Below are positions 51,147 through 60,769 of a stretch of DNA of 64,000 bases, one piece after another. The translations under genes were made by a program, and so were the position numbers. Source of the stretch: Hephaestia mangrovi (GTDB lineage Bacteria > Pseudomonadota > Alphaproteobacteria > Sphingomonadales > Sphingomonadaceae); contig NZ_JAINVU010000002.1 in NCBI RefSeq assembly GCF_019880555.1, positions 1 through 64,000 of the forward strand. Direction: 5' to 3'. Within the stretch, counting starts at the first letter, position 1, and each line of letters opens with the position of its first letter. The notes beneath the pieces are model-generated. The model was given only the letters and a program-made list of their open reading frames with translations. It was not told the DNA's origin and ran no database searches.

Positions 51147-54100
51147 CATTCGGCACGGTCCTGGTCGCCAATCGGGGGGCGATCGCATGTCGGATCATCC
51201 GCACGCTGAAGCGGATGGGCATCCGCTCGGTCGCGGTGTTCTCCGACGCCGACGAGGCCTCGCGGCACGTCGCCGAAGCCGATGTGGCGGTGCGAATCGG
51301 GCCGGGGCCGGCGGCCGAGAGCTATCTCGACGTCCAGCGTATCCTCGCCGCCGCACGGGAAACCGGCGCGCAAGCGATCCACCCCGGCTACGGCTTCCTG
51401 TCGGAAAATGCCGAATTCGCCGAGGCGTGCGAAGCAGCTGGCATCGCCTTCATCGGGCCGACCCCGGCCAATATCCGCTCCTTCGGCCTGAAGCACAGCG
51501 CCCGCGCGCTCGCCGAGGCGCAAGGCGTGCCGCTGGCGCCCGGCACCGGCCTGCTCGCCGATCCCGAGGAGGCCATCGCTGCGGCGAAGCAGATCGGCTA
51601 TCCGGTGATGCTCAAGGCGACCGCGGGCGGCGGCGGCATCGGCATGCGCGTATGCAACGATGCCCGCGCGGTGCGCGAGGGCTATGCCGCGGTAGCGCGG
51701 CTGGGCGCCGGCAATTTCGGTGATGCGGGGCTGTTCCTTGAACGCTTCGTGCCGCGCGCGCGCCACATCGAGGTGCAGATTTTCGGCGACGGCGCCGGCA
51801 AGGTGGTGGCGCTCGGCGAGCGTGATTGCTCGCTCCAGCGCCGCAACCAGAAGGTGATCGAGGAGGCGCCGGCGCCCAACCTGCCCGATCGCATCCGCGC
51901 CGAGCTGACCGATGCCGCGATCCGGCTCGGCGTCGCTGCCGGTTATCGCTCGGCCGGCACGGTTGAATTCCTCTATGATGCCGAACGTGAGGACTGGTTC
52001 TTCTTGGAGGTCAACACGCGGCTGCAGGTCGAGCATGGCGTCACCGAAGAAGTGACCGGCGTCGACCTGGTCGAGTGGATGGTGCGCGGCGGGGCGGGGG
52101 ATTTTGCTTTCCTCGACGCGCCGGTGCCGCCGCCGAACGGCTGGTCGATCCAGGCGCGGCTTTATGCCGAAGACCCGATGCTCGATTTCCGCCCGGCATC
52201 GGGCATGCTGACCGACGTCGCCTTTCCCGCTGACGCGCGGGCCGAGACGTGGGTGGAAAGCGGCACGGCCGTCTCCCCCTTCTACGATCCGATGCTGGCG
52301 AAGCTGATCGTCCACGGATCGAGCCGCGAAACCGCGCTGGCGAAGATGCAGGCGGCGCTCGGGCAGACGCGCTTCGCCGGGATCGAGACCAACCTGCGCT
52401 GGCTGCGCGATGTCGCGCAGAGCGCCGATTTCCTGTCGGGCAAGGTATCGACGCGGCTGCTCGATTCGATCGCGCATCATCCGCGCAGCATCATCGTCCA
52501 GTCGGGCGGGGCGGCGACCAGCGTGCAGGATTATCCCGGCCGTATCGGCCTGTGGGACGTTGGCGTGCCGCCATCGGGTCCGATGGATGCGCGCGCCTTT
52601 CGCCTCGGCAACCAGTTGCTCGGCAATCCATCCGATGCCGCCGGGCTGGAAGTCACTGCGACCGGGCCCACCCTGGTGTTCAACCATGTGACCCGCATCT
52701 GCCTGACCGGTGCCGATTTCGGCGCGACGCTCGATGGACGCCCGGTGGAGCGCAACCAGCCGATCGCCGTTGCCGAAGGGCAGACGCTCAGCCTCGGCCG
52801 CGTCACCGGCGGCGGGATGCGCGGCTATATCCTGTTCGCCGGCGGGCTCGACGTGCCTAGCTATCTCGGCAGCGGCAGCACCTTCGATCTCGGTGAATTC
52901 GGCGGGCATGGCGGGCGGCGGCTGCGCGCGGGCGACACACTCCACCTCGCGCTTCATCCGCCGGCGGTGGTGCCGGGACGGCGCAGCGTCGACCAGCCGA
53001 GGCTCGGCCCGGACTGGACGGTGCGTGTGCTCTATGGCCCGCACGGCGCGCCCGATTTCTTCGCGCCGGAGGATATCGAGACGATCCTCTCCGCCGACTG
53101 GCGGGTGCATTACAACAGCAACCGCACCGGCGTCCGCCTGGTCGGCCCCAAGCCGCACTGGGCGCGCACCGACGGCGGCGAAGCGGGGCTCCACCCGTCG
53201 AACATTCACGACAACCCCTATGCGATCGGCGCGATCGATTTCACTGGCGACATGCCGATCATCCTCGGTCCCGACGGGCCGTCGCTGGGCGGCTTCGTCT
53301 GCCCGTTCGTGGTGATCGCGGCGGATTTGTGGAAGATCGGCCAGCTTGCCGCCGGCGACCGCATTCGCTTCGAACAGGTCGATCTTGCCGAGGCCGAGGC
53401 GGCGAGCATCGCCGAGAACGCATGGATCGAAGGTCGCGCGGTTGCCGCGGCACCGGCCAGGCGCGGGCCGTTCGGTGACGCCGACGCCATCCTGCAGGAA
53501 TTGCCCGAGCAGGGCCGGCGCCCGCGCGTGCTTTACCGCCGGCAGGGCGACCGCAACCTGCTGGTCGAATATGGCCCGATCACGCTCGACCTCGAACTGC
53601 GCCTGCGCGTCCATGGCGCGACGTCCGCGCTCGCCGAACTGAACCTGCCTGGCATCATCGACATCGTGCCCGGCATCCGCTCGTTTCAGGTGCATTTCGA
53701 TGGCGTGCGGCTGCGCGAGGCGGCGCTGCTCGATCGGTTGACGGCGATTGAGGAAGACCTGGGCGAGCTCGATGATTTCGTCATCCCGTCGCGAATCGTC
53801 CATCTGCCGCTGAGCTGGGACGATCCAGCCATCCACCAGACGGTTGATCGTTACATGGCGGTGGTGCGCGACGATGCGCCTTGGTGCCCGGACAATATCG
53901 AGTTCATCCGGCGGGTGAACGGGCTGGACAGCGCGGACGACGTCCGCCGCACCGTGTTCGACGCGAGCTATTTCGTCTACGGGCTTGGCGACGTCTATCT
54001 CGGCGCGCCGGTCGCCACGCCGATCGATCCGCGCCATCGGCTCGTCACGACCAAATACAACCCGGCGCGCACCTGGACGCCGCCCAACGTCGTCGGGATC

Positions 54101-54748
54101 GGCGGCGCCTATATGTGCATCTACGGCATGGAAGGGCCGGGCGGATACCAGTTGTTCGGCCGTACCATCCAGGTGTGGAACACCTATCGGCAGACCGAGG
54201 CCTTCGCCGACGGCAAGCCCTGGCTGCTGCGCTTCTTCGACCAGGTTCGCTTCTTCCCGGTCAGTCACGGCGAGTTGAACGAGTGGCGCCGCGACTTCCC
54301 GCTCGGCCGGCGGACGATCGAAATCGAGGAAACCGAGTTCAGGCTTGCCGATTACCGGGCGTTCCTGGAAGAAAACGCCGCGTCGATCGCCGCGTTCGAG
54401 GCGCGCCGCAACGCTGCCTTCGCTGCCGAGCGCGAGGAATGGGCGCGCCGCGGCGAATTCGATCGCGTCGCCAGCCTGATCGAGGAAGCGGATGACGACG
54501 CCGCCGACGCGGTCGCGCTGCCCGATGGCGCGGAGCTGATCGAGGCGCCGTTCGGCGGCAGTATCTGGAAGCTGATGAAGGCGCCCGGCGATGAAGTCAC
54601 CGCCGGTGAGACGATCGCGGTGATCGAGGCGATGAAGACCGAGCTTCCGGTCACCAGCCCGGCCGCCGGCACGATCGCGGAGATTTTCGTCGCGGAACGG
54701 CAGACCGTGTCGCCCGGTGCGGCGATGCTGGCGCTGGTGCGCGCGTGA
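51143..54748 (+). CDS. Guanidine/urea carboxylase (biotin-dependent, single chain)
   Basis: This 1201-residue biotin enzyme is full-length. Domains in order: biotin carboxylase (about 1-445; ANRGAIACRIIRTLKRMG, ATP-grasp KATAGGGGIGMRVC, EVNTRLQVEHGVTEE), the carboxyltransferase portion with KipA- and KipI-like halves (about 450-1010; SVQDYPGRIGLWDVGVPPSGPMD, GAIDFTGDMPIILGPDGPS), and the C-terminal biotinyl domain with the target lysine K1165 in EAMKTE. It carboxylates guanidine (or urea) with bicarbonate and ATP. Next to the CgdAB pair, guanidine is the expected substrate, with carboxyguanidine as product. A long open frame on the opposite strand is a GC-codon shadow. Confidence 0.92.
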   Translation: MTFGTVLVANRGAIACRIIRTLKRMGIRSVAVFSDADEASRHVAEADVAVRIGPGPAAESYLDVQRILAAARETGAQAIHPGYGFLSENAEFAEACEAAGIAFIGPTPANIRSFGLKHSARALAEAQGVPLAPGTGLLADPEEAIAAAKQIGYPVMLKATAGGGGIGMRVCNDARAVREGYAAVARLGAGNFGDAGLFLERFVPRARHIEVQIFGDGAGKVVALGERDCSLQRRNQKVIEEAPAPNLPDRIRAELTDAAIRLGVAAGYRSAGTVEFLYDAEREDWFFLEVNTRLQVEHGVTEEVTGVDLVEWMVRGGAGDFAFLDAPVPPPNGWSIQARLYAEDPMLDFRPASGMLTDVAFPADARAETWVESGTAVSPFYDPMLAKLIVHGSSRETALAKMQAALGQTRFAGIETNLRWLRDVAQSADFLSGKVSTRLLDSIAHHPRSIIVQSGGAATSVQDYPGRIGLWDVGVPPSGPMDARAFRLGNQLLGNPSDAAGLEVTATGPTLVFNHVTRICLTGADFGATLDGRPVERNQPIAVAEGQTLSLGRVTGGGMRGYILFAGGLDVPSYLGSGSTFDLGEFGGHGGRRLRAGDTLHLALHPPAVVPGRRSVDQPRLGPDWTVRVLYGPHGAPDFFAPEDIETILSADWRVHYNSNRTGVRLVGPKPHWARTDGGEAGLHPSNIHDNPYAIGAIDFTGDMPIILGPDGPSLGGFVCPFVVIAADLWKIGQLAAGDRIRFEQVDLAEAEAASIAENAWIEGRAVAAAPARRGPFGDADAILQELPEQGRRPRVLYRRQGDRNLLVEYGPITLDLELRLRVHGATSALAELNLPGIIDIVPGIRSFQVHFDGVRLREAALLDRLTAIEEDLGELDDFVIPSRIVHLPLSWDDPAIHQTVDRYMAVVRDDAPWCPDNIEFIRRVNGLDSADDVRRTVFDASYFVYGLGDVYLGAPVATPIDPRHRLVTTKYNPARTWTPPNVVGIGGAYMCIYGMEGPGGYQLFGRTIQVWNTYRQTEAFADGKPWLLRFFDQVRFFPVSHGELNEWRRDFPLGRRTIEIEETEFRLADYRAFLEENAASIAAFEARRNAAFAAEREEWARRGEFDRVASLIEEADDDAADAVALPDGAELIEAPFGGSIWKLMKAPGDEVTAGETIAVIEAMKTELPVTSPAAGTIAEIFVAERQTVSPGAAMLALVRA

Positions 54749-56490
54749 TCGCGCTCGATCGCCTGTCGGCGGAAGCGATCGCTGGCGACGTGCTTGCCGG
54801 CCGCCGCAGCGCCGTTGCGGTGATCGAGGAAGTGCTCGATCGCCTCGCGGCCTATGATGCGCTCCAGCCCGCCGTGTGGATCTCTCGCTTCGATGCCGAT
54901 GCGTTGCGCGCCATGGCGGCGCGTGTCGACAAGCGCATCGCAGCGGGCGAGACGCTGCTGCTGGCCGGCGTGCCCTTCGCGGTGAAGGACAATATCGACG
55001 TCGCCGGCCTCGACACCACCGCCGGATGCCCCGCTTTCGCTTACGCGCCGCCCGCATCGGCGACGGTCGTCGAGCGGCTGGTCGCGGCCGGCGCGATCCC
55101 GGTCGGCAAGACCAATCTCGATCAGTTCGCCACCGGGCTCAACGGCACCCGCAGCCCCTATGGCATCCCGCGCAACGCCTATAATCGCGCCTGGATCAGC
55201 GGCGGATCGAGCTCGGGCTCGGCGGTCGCGGTCGCCGCCGGCCTCGTCGCTTTCGCCCTCGGCACCGATACGGCGGGATCGGGGCGCGTGCCCGCCGCCT
55301 TCAACCATCTTATCGGGCTCAAACCGTCGCGCGGCCGGTGGAGCTCGCACGGACTCGTCCCGGCGTGCCGGACGCTCGATTGCATCACCGTGTTCGCCGG
55401 CACCGCGAGCGACGCCGGGCTGGTCGATTCGGTCGTGGCGGGCTTCGACTGGCAAGACACGCTCTCGCGTGATCTGGCCGACATGCCGCGTGCCGCGCGG
55501 CGGATCGGCGTCCCGCGCGCCGACCAGCGCCAGTGGTTCGGCGATATCGAGTCCGGCGCCCTCTACGATCGCGCGCTTGCCCGGCTCGATGCCGAGCTGG
55601 TCGAGATCGACCTGGCCCCGCTCAGCGAAGCCGCGCGCCTGCTCTATGACGGCCCCTGGGTCGCCGAGCGCACCGCCGCTTTGCAAACCATCCTCGACGA
55701 TCACCCCGAGGCAGTTCACTCCACTGTGCGCGCCATCGTCGAGGCGGGGCGCGACTATAGCGCCGTGGATGCCTTCAATGGCCAGTATCGTCTTGCCGAG
55801 CTGGCCCGCGCCGCCGAGGCGATGTGGCGCGAGATCGACCTGCTGCTGCTGCCCACCGCGCCGACCAGCTATCGCGTTGCCGAGATGCTCGCCTCGCCGA
55901 TCGCGCTCAACGCCCATCTCGGCGCCTACACCAATTTCGTGAACCTGCTCGACATGGCGGCGATCGCGGTGCCCGCCGGGGCCTATGCCAGCGGCGTCGG
56001 CTTCGGCGTTACGCTGATCGGTCCCGCAGGCACCGATCGCGCGCTGCTCGACGCGGCAACAGCGCTGTTTCCCGTGCCGGCACCCCCGGCGCTCGACATG
56101 GAGGGACGAATGGAAACCGTGAAGCTGGCCGTGGTCGGCGCGCACCTCAAGGACATGCCGCTGCACTGGCAGCTCACCTCGCGCGACGCGGCCTTCGTCG
56201 GCGAGGCGATGACCGCGCCGACCTATCGCCTCTACGCGATGGAGAGCACGCCGCCCAAGCCGGCGCTGGTCCACGCCGACGATGGCGCATCGATCCCGAT
56301 CGAAATTTACGAGCTCGACATGGCGGCGTTCGGCAGCTTCGTCGCCGAAGTGCCGCCGCCACTCGCCATCGGCACGGTGACGCTGGCCGACGGCAGCATG
56401 GTCAAGGGCTTCGTTGCCGAGCCGCGCGCGACCGAGGGCGCCGAAGACATCACCGCGCTGGGTGGCTGGCGCGCCTATGTGGCCCGTTGA
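54745..56490 (+). CDS. atzF: Allophanate hydrolase
   Basis: This 581-residue amidase-signature enzyme hydrolyses allophanate to two ammonia and two CO2. The Ser-cisSer-Lys triad is K81 (FAVKDNIDVAG), S155 (GGSSSGS) and S179 (DTAGSGR). The C-terminal alpha/beta domain (about 450-581, LAVVGAHLKDMPLHWQL) is the second, decarboxylation-linked domain of AtzF-type enzymes. The GTG at 54745 overlaps the carboxylase stop as GTGA. It closes the pathway guanidine -> carboxyguanidine -> allophanate -> ammonia. Confidence 0.93.
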   Translation: MIALDRLSAEAIAGDVLAGRRSAVAVIEEVLDRLAAYDALQPAVWISRFDADALRAMAARVDKRIAAGETLLLAGVPFAVKDNIDVAGLDTTAGCPAFAYAPPASATVVERLVAAGAIPVGKTNLDQFATGLNGTRSPYGIPRNAYNRAWISGGSSSGSAVAVAAGLVAFALGTDTAGSGRVPAAFNHLIGLKPSRGRWSSHGLVPACRTLDCITVFAGTASDAGLVDSVVAGFDWQDTLSRDLADMPRAARRIGVPRADQRQWFGDIESGALYDRALARLDAELVEIDLAPLSEAARLLYDGPWVAERTAALQTILDDHPEAVHSTVRAIVEAGRDYSAVDAFNGQYRLAELARAAEAMWREIDLLLLPTAPTSYRVAEMLASPIALNAHLGAYTNFVNLLDMAAIAVPAGAYASGVGFGVTLIGPAGTDRALLDAATALFPVPAPPALDMEGRMETVKLAVVGAHLKDMPLHWQLTSRDAAFVGEAMTAPTYRLYAMESTPPKPALVHADDGASIPIEIYELDMAAFGSFVAEVPPPLAIGTVTLADGSMVKGFVAEPRATEGAEDITALGGWRAYVAR

Positions 56491-56517
56491 AGCGGCCGAC
56501 CTTCATCAAAGGGGAAA

Positions 56518-56841
56518 ATGAGAGTGGCGATCCTGCATGTGACGACGCGCGAAGGCGAGCAAAAGGACGTTTCGGGCGAAGAAGGCCTGTCGGTGATGGA
56601 AGTCCTACGCGACAACGGCGTCGACGATGCCTTTGCCTTGTGCGGCGGCTGCTGCTCCTGCGCGACCTGCCATATCTATGTGCAGGAAGATCGTCTCGCG
56701 GCCTTGCCGCCGATGAGTGAGGACGAGAATGACCTGCTCGACAGTTCCAGCCATCGGCAGGCGAATTCGCGGCTTTCCTGCCAGATTCCCTGGTCTGCCA
56801 GCTTCGACGGCTTGGCCGTGACCGTCGCCCCCGAAGACTGA
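56518..56841 (+). CDS. [2Fe-2S] ferredoxin, adrenodoxin type
   Basis: This 107-residue ferredoxin has cluster ligands in the C-x5-C-x2-C...C pattern: C42, C48, C51 and C88 (LSCQI). Two extra cysteines (C45, C46 in CGGCCSCATCH) sit inside the loop where most relatives have one. It would donate electrons to a cytochrome P450 or ring-hydroxylating oxygenase, none of which is nearby. It starts 28 bases after the allophanate hydrolase stop with AAAGGGGAAA before the ATG, so it may be read through from the guanidine operon without a functional link. Confidence 0.88.
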   Translation: MRVAILHVTTREGEQKDVSGEEGLSVMEVLRDNGVDDAFALCGGCCSCATCHIYVQEDRLAALPPMSEDENDLLDSSSHRQANSRLSCQIPWSASFDGLAVTVAPED

Positions 56842-56970
56842 AAGGCGGTTTGTGGCTGCGTGGCGAGCATGTCGTAGCGGTTTCCATTACCCTGTGAGGG
56901 ATGAAGGCATGCGCGCCTTGCGGTCACCGGCGCTGTCGATTTTTTCGTGCGCCGCCTCGCGTGTTGCGGG

Positions 56971-57816
56971 TCAGGACGCGAACCCGGTCGATCGCGACAG
57001 CGGCTCCCAGGCTGCCATTTCCGACTTCATGCCATCCAGCTTCTGTTCGACGAGACCCAGCGCGTCCTCGCCCAGCAACAGCCGCGCCGGCGGGTTGGGG
57101 GCATCGACGAGCGCCAGCAGCGCCCTGGCAGCCTTCGCCGGATCGCCCGGTTGACGGCCGCTCTTGGCCTGCCGCGCGGCGCGGATCGGGTCCATCACCG
57201 CATCATAATCCGCAATGCTGCGTGCGGTGCGATCCATCGATCGTCCTGCCCAATCGGTGCGGAATTGGCCCGGCGCGAGCGTGGTCACGCGGATGCCGAA
57301 CCCCGCAACCTCCTTGCCGAGTGCTTCGGAAATGCCTTCGAGAGCGAACTTGCTGCCGCAATAGAAGCTGATCCCCGGCATGGTGATGAAGCCGCCCATC
57401 GAGGTGACGTTGACGATATGGCCGCGCCGCCGCTCGCGCATGCCCGGCAGCACCGCCTTCACCATCGCGACCGGGCCGAACACGTTGGCGGCAAACTGGC
57501 GCTGGAGATCGTCCATCGAGGATTCCTCCAGCACGCCCTCATGGCCGTAGCCGGCATTGTTGACCAGCACGTCGATCGGCCCCGCCATGTGCTCGGCCTC
57601 GCGCACCGCACTGGGGATTGCCTCGAAATCCGTCACGTCGAGCTTGAGCGGATTCGCACGATCGGCTGCCAGCGCCGCGAAAGTGGTCGCGTCGGCATCG
57701 CGCCGCACGGTCCCGATCACCCGGTGGCCTGCCTCCAGCGCGCCGGCGGCAAAAGCGCGCCCGAGACCCGAGCTGACGCCGGTGATGAGGAAGGTTTTGG
57801 GGTTGGTGACAGCCAT
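56971..57816 (-). CDS. SDR-family oxidoreductase
   Basis: This 281-residue short-chain dehydrogenase has the TGVSSGLG cofactor loop (12-19), NNAGYG, and the Y-x3-K catalytic pair in FYCGSKFALEG. The tail is longer than classical SDRs and includes GDPAKAARALLALVDAPNPPARLLLGEDAL, as in the YusZ-like oxidoreductases often paired with TetR regulators. Substrate unknown. The ATG at 57816 with GGAG eight bases before it is chosen; the in-frame reading to 58152 overlaps the divergent regulator gene and is rejected. Confidence 0.87.
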   Translation of the reverse strand: MAVTNPKTFLITGVSSGLGRAFAAGALEAGHRVIGTVRRDADATTFAALAADRANPLKLDVTDFEAIPSAVREAEHMAGPIDVLVNNAGYGHEGVLEESSMDDLQRQFAANVFGPVAMVKAVLPGMRERRRGHIVNVTSMGGFITMPGISFYCGSKFALEGISEALGKEVAGFGIRVTTLAPGQFRTDWAGRSMDRTARSIADYDAVMDPIRAARQAKSGRQPGDPAKAARALLALVDAPNPPARLLLGEDALGLVEQKLDGMKSEMAAWEPLSRSTGFAS

Positions 57817-57842
57817 AGTGTATCTCCGGAGTATCAACGTAA

Positions 57843-57858
57843 CTATATCGTGATATAG
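57843..57858. promoter_or_regulatory. TetR operator dyad
   Basis: CTATATC-GT-GATATAG, perfect seven-base arms, lies in the 49-base gap between the divergent SDR and TetR genes and 7 bases before the regulator ATG. This is the classic position for autoregulation and control of the SDR gene. Confidence 0.65.
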
Positions 57859-57865
57859 ATATCCG

Positions 57866-58468
57866 ATGACCATCAACAAGAGTTCCGCGTCGTCCCCCGG
57901 AATCCGAGGCGAGAAACTGCGCCAGCACGTGCTGGATGCTGCCGAGCGATTGCTTCGCGACGGCAATGCCGCGTTTTCGATGCGCGATCTCGCCGCCGAA
58001 GCGGGAGTCAGTTTCGCGACGCCCTTCAACCAGTTCGGCAGCAAGGCGGAGATCATGCGCGCGCTCTCCGGGCGGCGCATCGACACCATGATCGAACGGT
58101 TTGGCGAGGCGCCGCGGCTGGCGGCGGCTGCCGATCGCGTGCTGCTTGCCATCGATGTCGGCGCCGGCGTGATGATCGAGGAGCCCGCGGTGAATCGAAC
58201 GGTGATGGGCTGGATCGGAACACAGAGCGCGCCCGCCGGACATGTTCTGTCGCATTCGACGGCCCTGTGGGCCGCGGCGATCGGGGCGGGCGAGGGCCTG
58301 ATCGAAGCGCGGCGCGATCAGGCGTTGCGCGTGTTACCGCGGCAGCTCGCATTTGGCTTTCGCGGAGTGCTTTCCTTCTGGACGGCGGGCGAGCTTTCCG
58401 ACGAAGCACTCGCCGCCGATGCGCACGAAGTGGCGCGCGCGCTGTTGGCCGGCTTTGTGGAAGCTTAG
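57866..58468 (+). CDS. TetR-family regulator
   Basis: This 200-residue regulator has an N-terminal TetR helix-turn-helix (LRQHVLDAAERLLRDGNAAFSMRDLAAEAGVSFATPFNQFGSKAEIMRAL, about 17-65) followed by an all-helical ligand domain (LLAIDVGAGVMIEEPAVNRTVMGW and on). It is divergent from the SDR gene with a dyad between them, so it probably represses that gene. Ligand unknown. Confidence 0.88.
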   Translation: MTINKSSASSPGIRGEKLRQHVLDAAERLLRDGNAAFSMRDLAAEAGVSFATPFNQFGSKAEIMRALSGRRIDTMIERFGEAPRLAAAADRVLLAIDVGAGVMIEEPAVNRTVMGWIGTQSAPAGHVLSHSTALWAAAIGAGEGLIEARRDQALRVLPRQLAFGFRGVLSFWTAGELSDEALAADAHEVARALLAGFVEA

Positions 58469-58986
58469 CCGATCGGGGCGCAACGGTACGGAAAGGGGCT
58501 GAGATGCGGACCGATCGCGCCCTCGCTAGCGGAATCGCGCTTTCTGCAATCGACTCGCAAAAATCCGGTTTTGCTAGGCAGCATTCGTTGATTCGGCTAT
58601 CAATTTCCCAACAGGCGAGGCCAAGTCGAGCGGCGGCAATCATGCTCTCCGCAAACGCCTTGTTCGAGGAGATATCATGATGTTCGCCCGTTCGGCAAAA
58701 AGGCGAAGTCACTGATCATCCGACGGGGTGACGGGGCTTAGCTGCTCTTGTTATCCGCGCTATTCGCTCGACCTGTCCGGTCGCGGATCAACTTTCATCA
58801 TCGCTATGCTGTCATGGGTCTGTCTTTGGCTCGTGGAAAATACTGCGCGCGTCGTGGTGCAGCGGCTGGCGTGTGTCGGAACGTCATTTCTGTTGAGCTG
58901 CGCGGCAAAGCACGGCTGAGCTGGGATGAAATCCAAATAATGCGGGGCATGGTGCCGTCCGCGGCATCCCAAAAAGGAGAAAGACA
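58469..58986. other. Intergenic region before flotillin gene
   Basis: 518 bases without a recognisable gene, RNA or repeat. Short frames in it have no coherent content. The last 15 bases hold AAAAAGGAGAAA, the flotillin ribosome site. Confidence 0.55.
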
Positions 58987-60669
58987 ATGGGTGGCCTTTT
59001 CAATGGCCTGATGGGCATCGGCGTAATCGCCGTCGGCTTCGTTATCCTGCTGATCGCGTTCGGCATTATGCTGGCGCGGCTGTACCATCGCGCGAGCAAG
59101 GAAATCGCCTTCGTGCGCACCGGCATCGGCGGGGAGAAGGTCGTGATGAACGGCGGCGCGCTGGTGTTGCCGATCTTCCACGAGACGATGTCGGTGAACA
59201 TGAACACCGTGCGCCTGGCCGTGGAGCGCAAGAACAACGATGCGCTGATCACGCTCGACCGGTTGCGGATCGACGTGAAGGCGGAGTTCTATGTCCGGGT
59301 TCGTCCCGATGCGGGGGCCATTGCCATGGCCGCGCAGACGCTCGGCGCGCGTACGATGCACCCCGAGGCGCTGAAGGATCTGGTCGAAGGCAAGTTCGTC
59401 GACGCGCTGCGATCGGTCGCAGCGGGCATGTCGATGAACCAGCTTCACGAGCAGCGCGCCGACTTCGTGCAGAAGGTGCAGCAGGTGTCATCGTCGGATC
59501 TGGCGATGAACGGTCTTGAACTGGAGTCGGTCTCGCTGACCGGCCTCGACCAGACTTCGATCGAGCATTTCAACGCGAACAACGCGTTCGATGCCGAAGG
59601 CCTGACCAAGCTGACCGAGCAGATCGAGCTGCGCAAGAAGACCCGCAACGACATCGAGCAGGAAACACGCGTCCAGATCGAGACCAAGAACCTGGAAGCC
59701 GAGCGGCAGTCGCTCGAGATCCAGCGGGACAATGAGTTCGCCCGTCTGGAGCAGGAGCGCGAGGTGGAGATGCGCCGGGCCGAGCAGGCGGCGGAAGTCG
59801 CCCGCGAGCAGGCGTTGCGCGGCCGCGAGGCGGAGGAAGCCCGCATCCAGGCCAAGCAGTTGGTCGATGCCAAGCAGATCGAGGCTGACCGCGCCGTCCA
59901 GGAAGCCCGGATCGCGCAGCAGCAGGCGGTCGAACTGGCAAGGCAGGAGCAGCAGATCGCGATCCAGAACAAGAGCCGTGAAGAAAGCCAGGCCAAGGCG
60001 GAAGCCGACGCGGCACGCGCCAAGGCGGTGGCCGCCGAGGAGCAGGTCTCGACCAGCCGCGATACGGAAATCGCCGAACGCGCGAAGAGGATTGAGCTGA
60101 TCGAAGCCGCCAAGGAAGCCGAGCGTCAAGCGATCGCCATCAAGGTCGAGGCCGAGGCCGAAAAGGAAGCTGCATCCAACCGCGCCGAAGCCGCGAGGCT
60201 CGAAGCGGAAGGCGAGGCCGAGGCCGAGAAGCTGCGCGCCGACGCCGCGCGGGTTCGCATGGAAGTCGAGGCGGCCGGCCAGCGCGCGATCAACGAAGCG
60301 GCGAACATCCTGTCTTCGGATCAGGTGTCGCTGCAGATGAAGATGGCGTTGCTGCAGGTTCTGCCCGAGGTCGTCCGCGAAAGCGTGCGGCCGATGGAAG
60401 CGATCGATTCGATCAAGATCGTGCAGGTCGACGGCCTGACCCAGAAGGGTGGCGGCACGGTCGGCGCGCAGGCAACCGGCAGCGGATCGGGCAACCTCGC
60501 CAATGATGCGGTGAGCGCTGCTCTGGCCTATCGCGCGCAGGCGCCGTTGATCGACGGGCTGATGAACGAGCTCGGCCTGAATGGTGCCTCGCTCGAAGCG
60601 CTGGTGGGCGACCGCGTGCCGGCGTCAGCACCGGCCGAGCAAGAGGAGACGGTGGCTGCCGCCGACTGA
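58987..60669 (+). CDS. Flotillin-family membrane scaffold (YqiK-like)
   Basis: This 560-residue protein has one N-terminal membrane segment (about 8-31), then an SPFH/band-7 domain (about 35-200: VRTGIGGEKVVMNGGALVLPIFHETMSVNM, IDVKAEFYVRVRPD, VEGKFVDALRSVAAGMS). A very long Ala/Glu/Arg/Gln coiled coil follows (about 215-450), and a Gly-rich C-terminus. Flotillins form ring-shaped cages that order membrane microdomains. Its partner YqiJ-like gene follows at 60770, as in E. coli, although here the flotillin gene comes first. Confidence 0.9.
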   Translation: MGGLFNGLMGIGVIAVGFVILLIAFGIMLARLYHRASKEIAFVRTGIGGEKVVMNGGALVLPIFHETMSVNMNTVRLAVERKNNDALITLDRLRIDVKAEFYVRVRPDAGAIAMAAQTLGARTMHPEALKDLVEGKFVDALRSVAAGMSMNQLHEQRADFVQKVQQVSSSDLAMNGLELESVSLTGLDQTSIEHFNANNAFDAEGLTKLTEQIELRKKTRNDIEQETRVQIETKNLEAERQSLEIQRDNEFARLEQEREVEMRRAEQAAEVAREQALRGREAEEARIQAKQLVDAKQIEADRAVQEARIAQQQAVELARQEQQIAIQNKSREESQAKAEADAARAKAVAAEEQVSTSRDTEIAERAKRIELIEAAKEAERQAIAIKVEAEAEKEAASNRAEAARLEAEGEAEAEKLRADAARVRMEVEAAGQRAINEAANILSSDQVSLQMKMALLQVLPEVVRESVRPMEAIDSIKIVQVDGLTQKGGGTVGAQATGSGSGNLANDAVSAALAYRAQAPLIDGLMNELGLNGASLEALVGDRVPASAPAEQEETVAAAD

Positions 60670-60678
60670 GGGGAGGGC

Positions 60679-60710
60679 GGGGGTTGTATCGGAACATCGA
60701 TACAACCCCC
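60679..60710. repeat. Strong 13-bp hairpin without T run
   Basis: GGGGGTTGTATCG (60679-60691) pairs perfectly with CGATACAACCCCC (60698-60710) across a six-base loop. No T run follows on either strand, so classical intrinsic termination is unlikely. It may stabilise the upstream mRNA or attenuate transcription into the downstream gene. Confidence 0.7.
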
Positions 60711-60769
60711 AACCGACGAACCGGACAATGCCGGGGCGAAGTCGATCGTAGCTCGCTCCAAGCAAGGGA

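Noticed and set aside
50864..55057. Very long open frame on the minus strand opposite the carboxylase
   Set aside because: Its translation is low-complexity, rich in Arg, Pro, His and Ala, with no domain signature. The plus strand encodes a complete biotin carboxylase family protein with motifs throughout. It is a codon-bias shadow.
54352..56274. 640-residue open frame on the minus strand opposite allophanate hydrolase
   Set aside because: No family features, and the plus strand shows the full amidase triad.
58748..59011. Small plus-strand frame before the flotillin gene
   Set aside because: No ribosome site, odd composition, and it runs into the flotillin start in another frame.
60679..60710. 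Intrinsic terminator
   Set aside because: The stem is strong but no T run follows on either strand.
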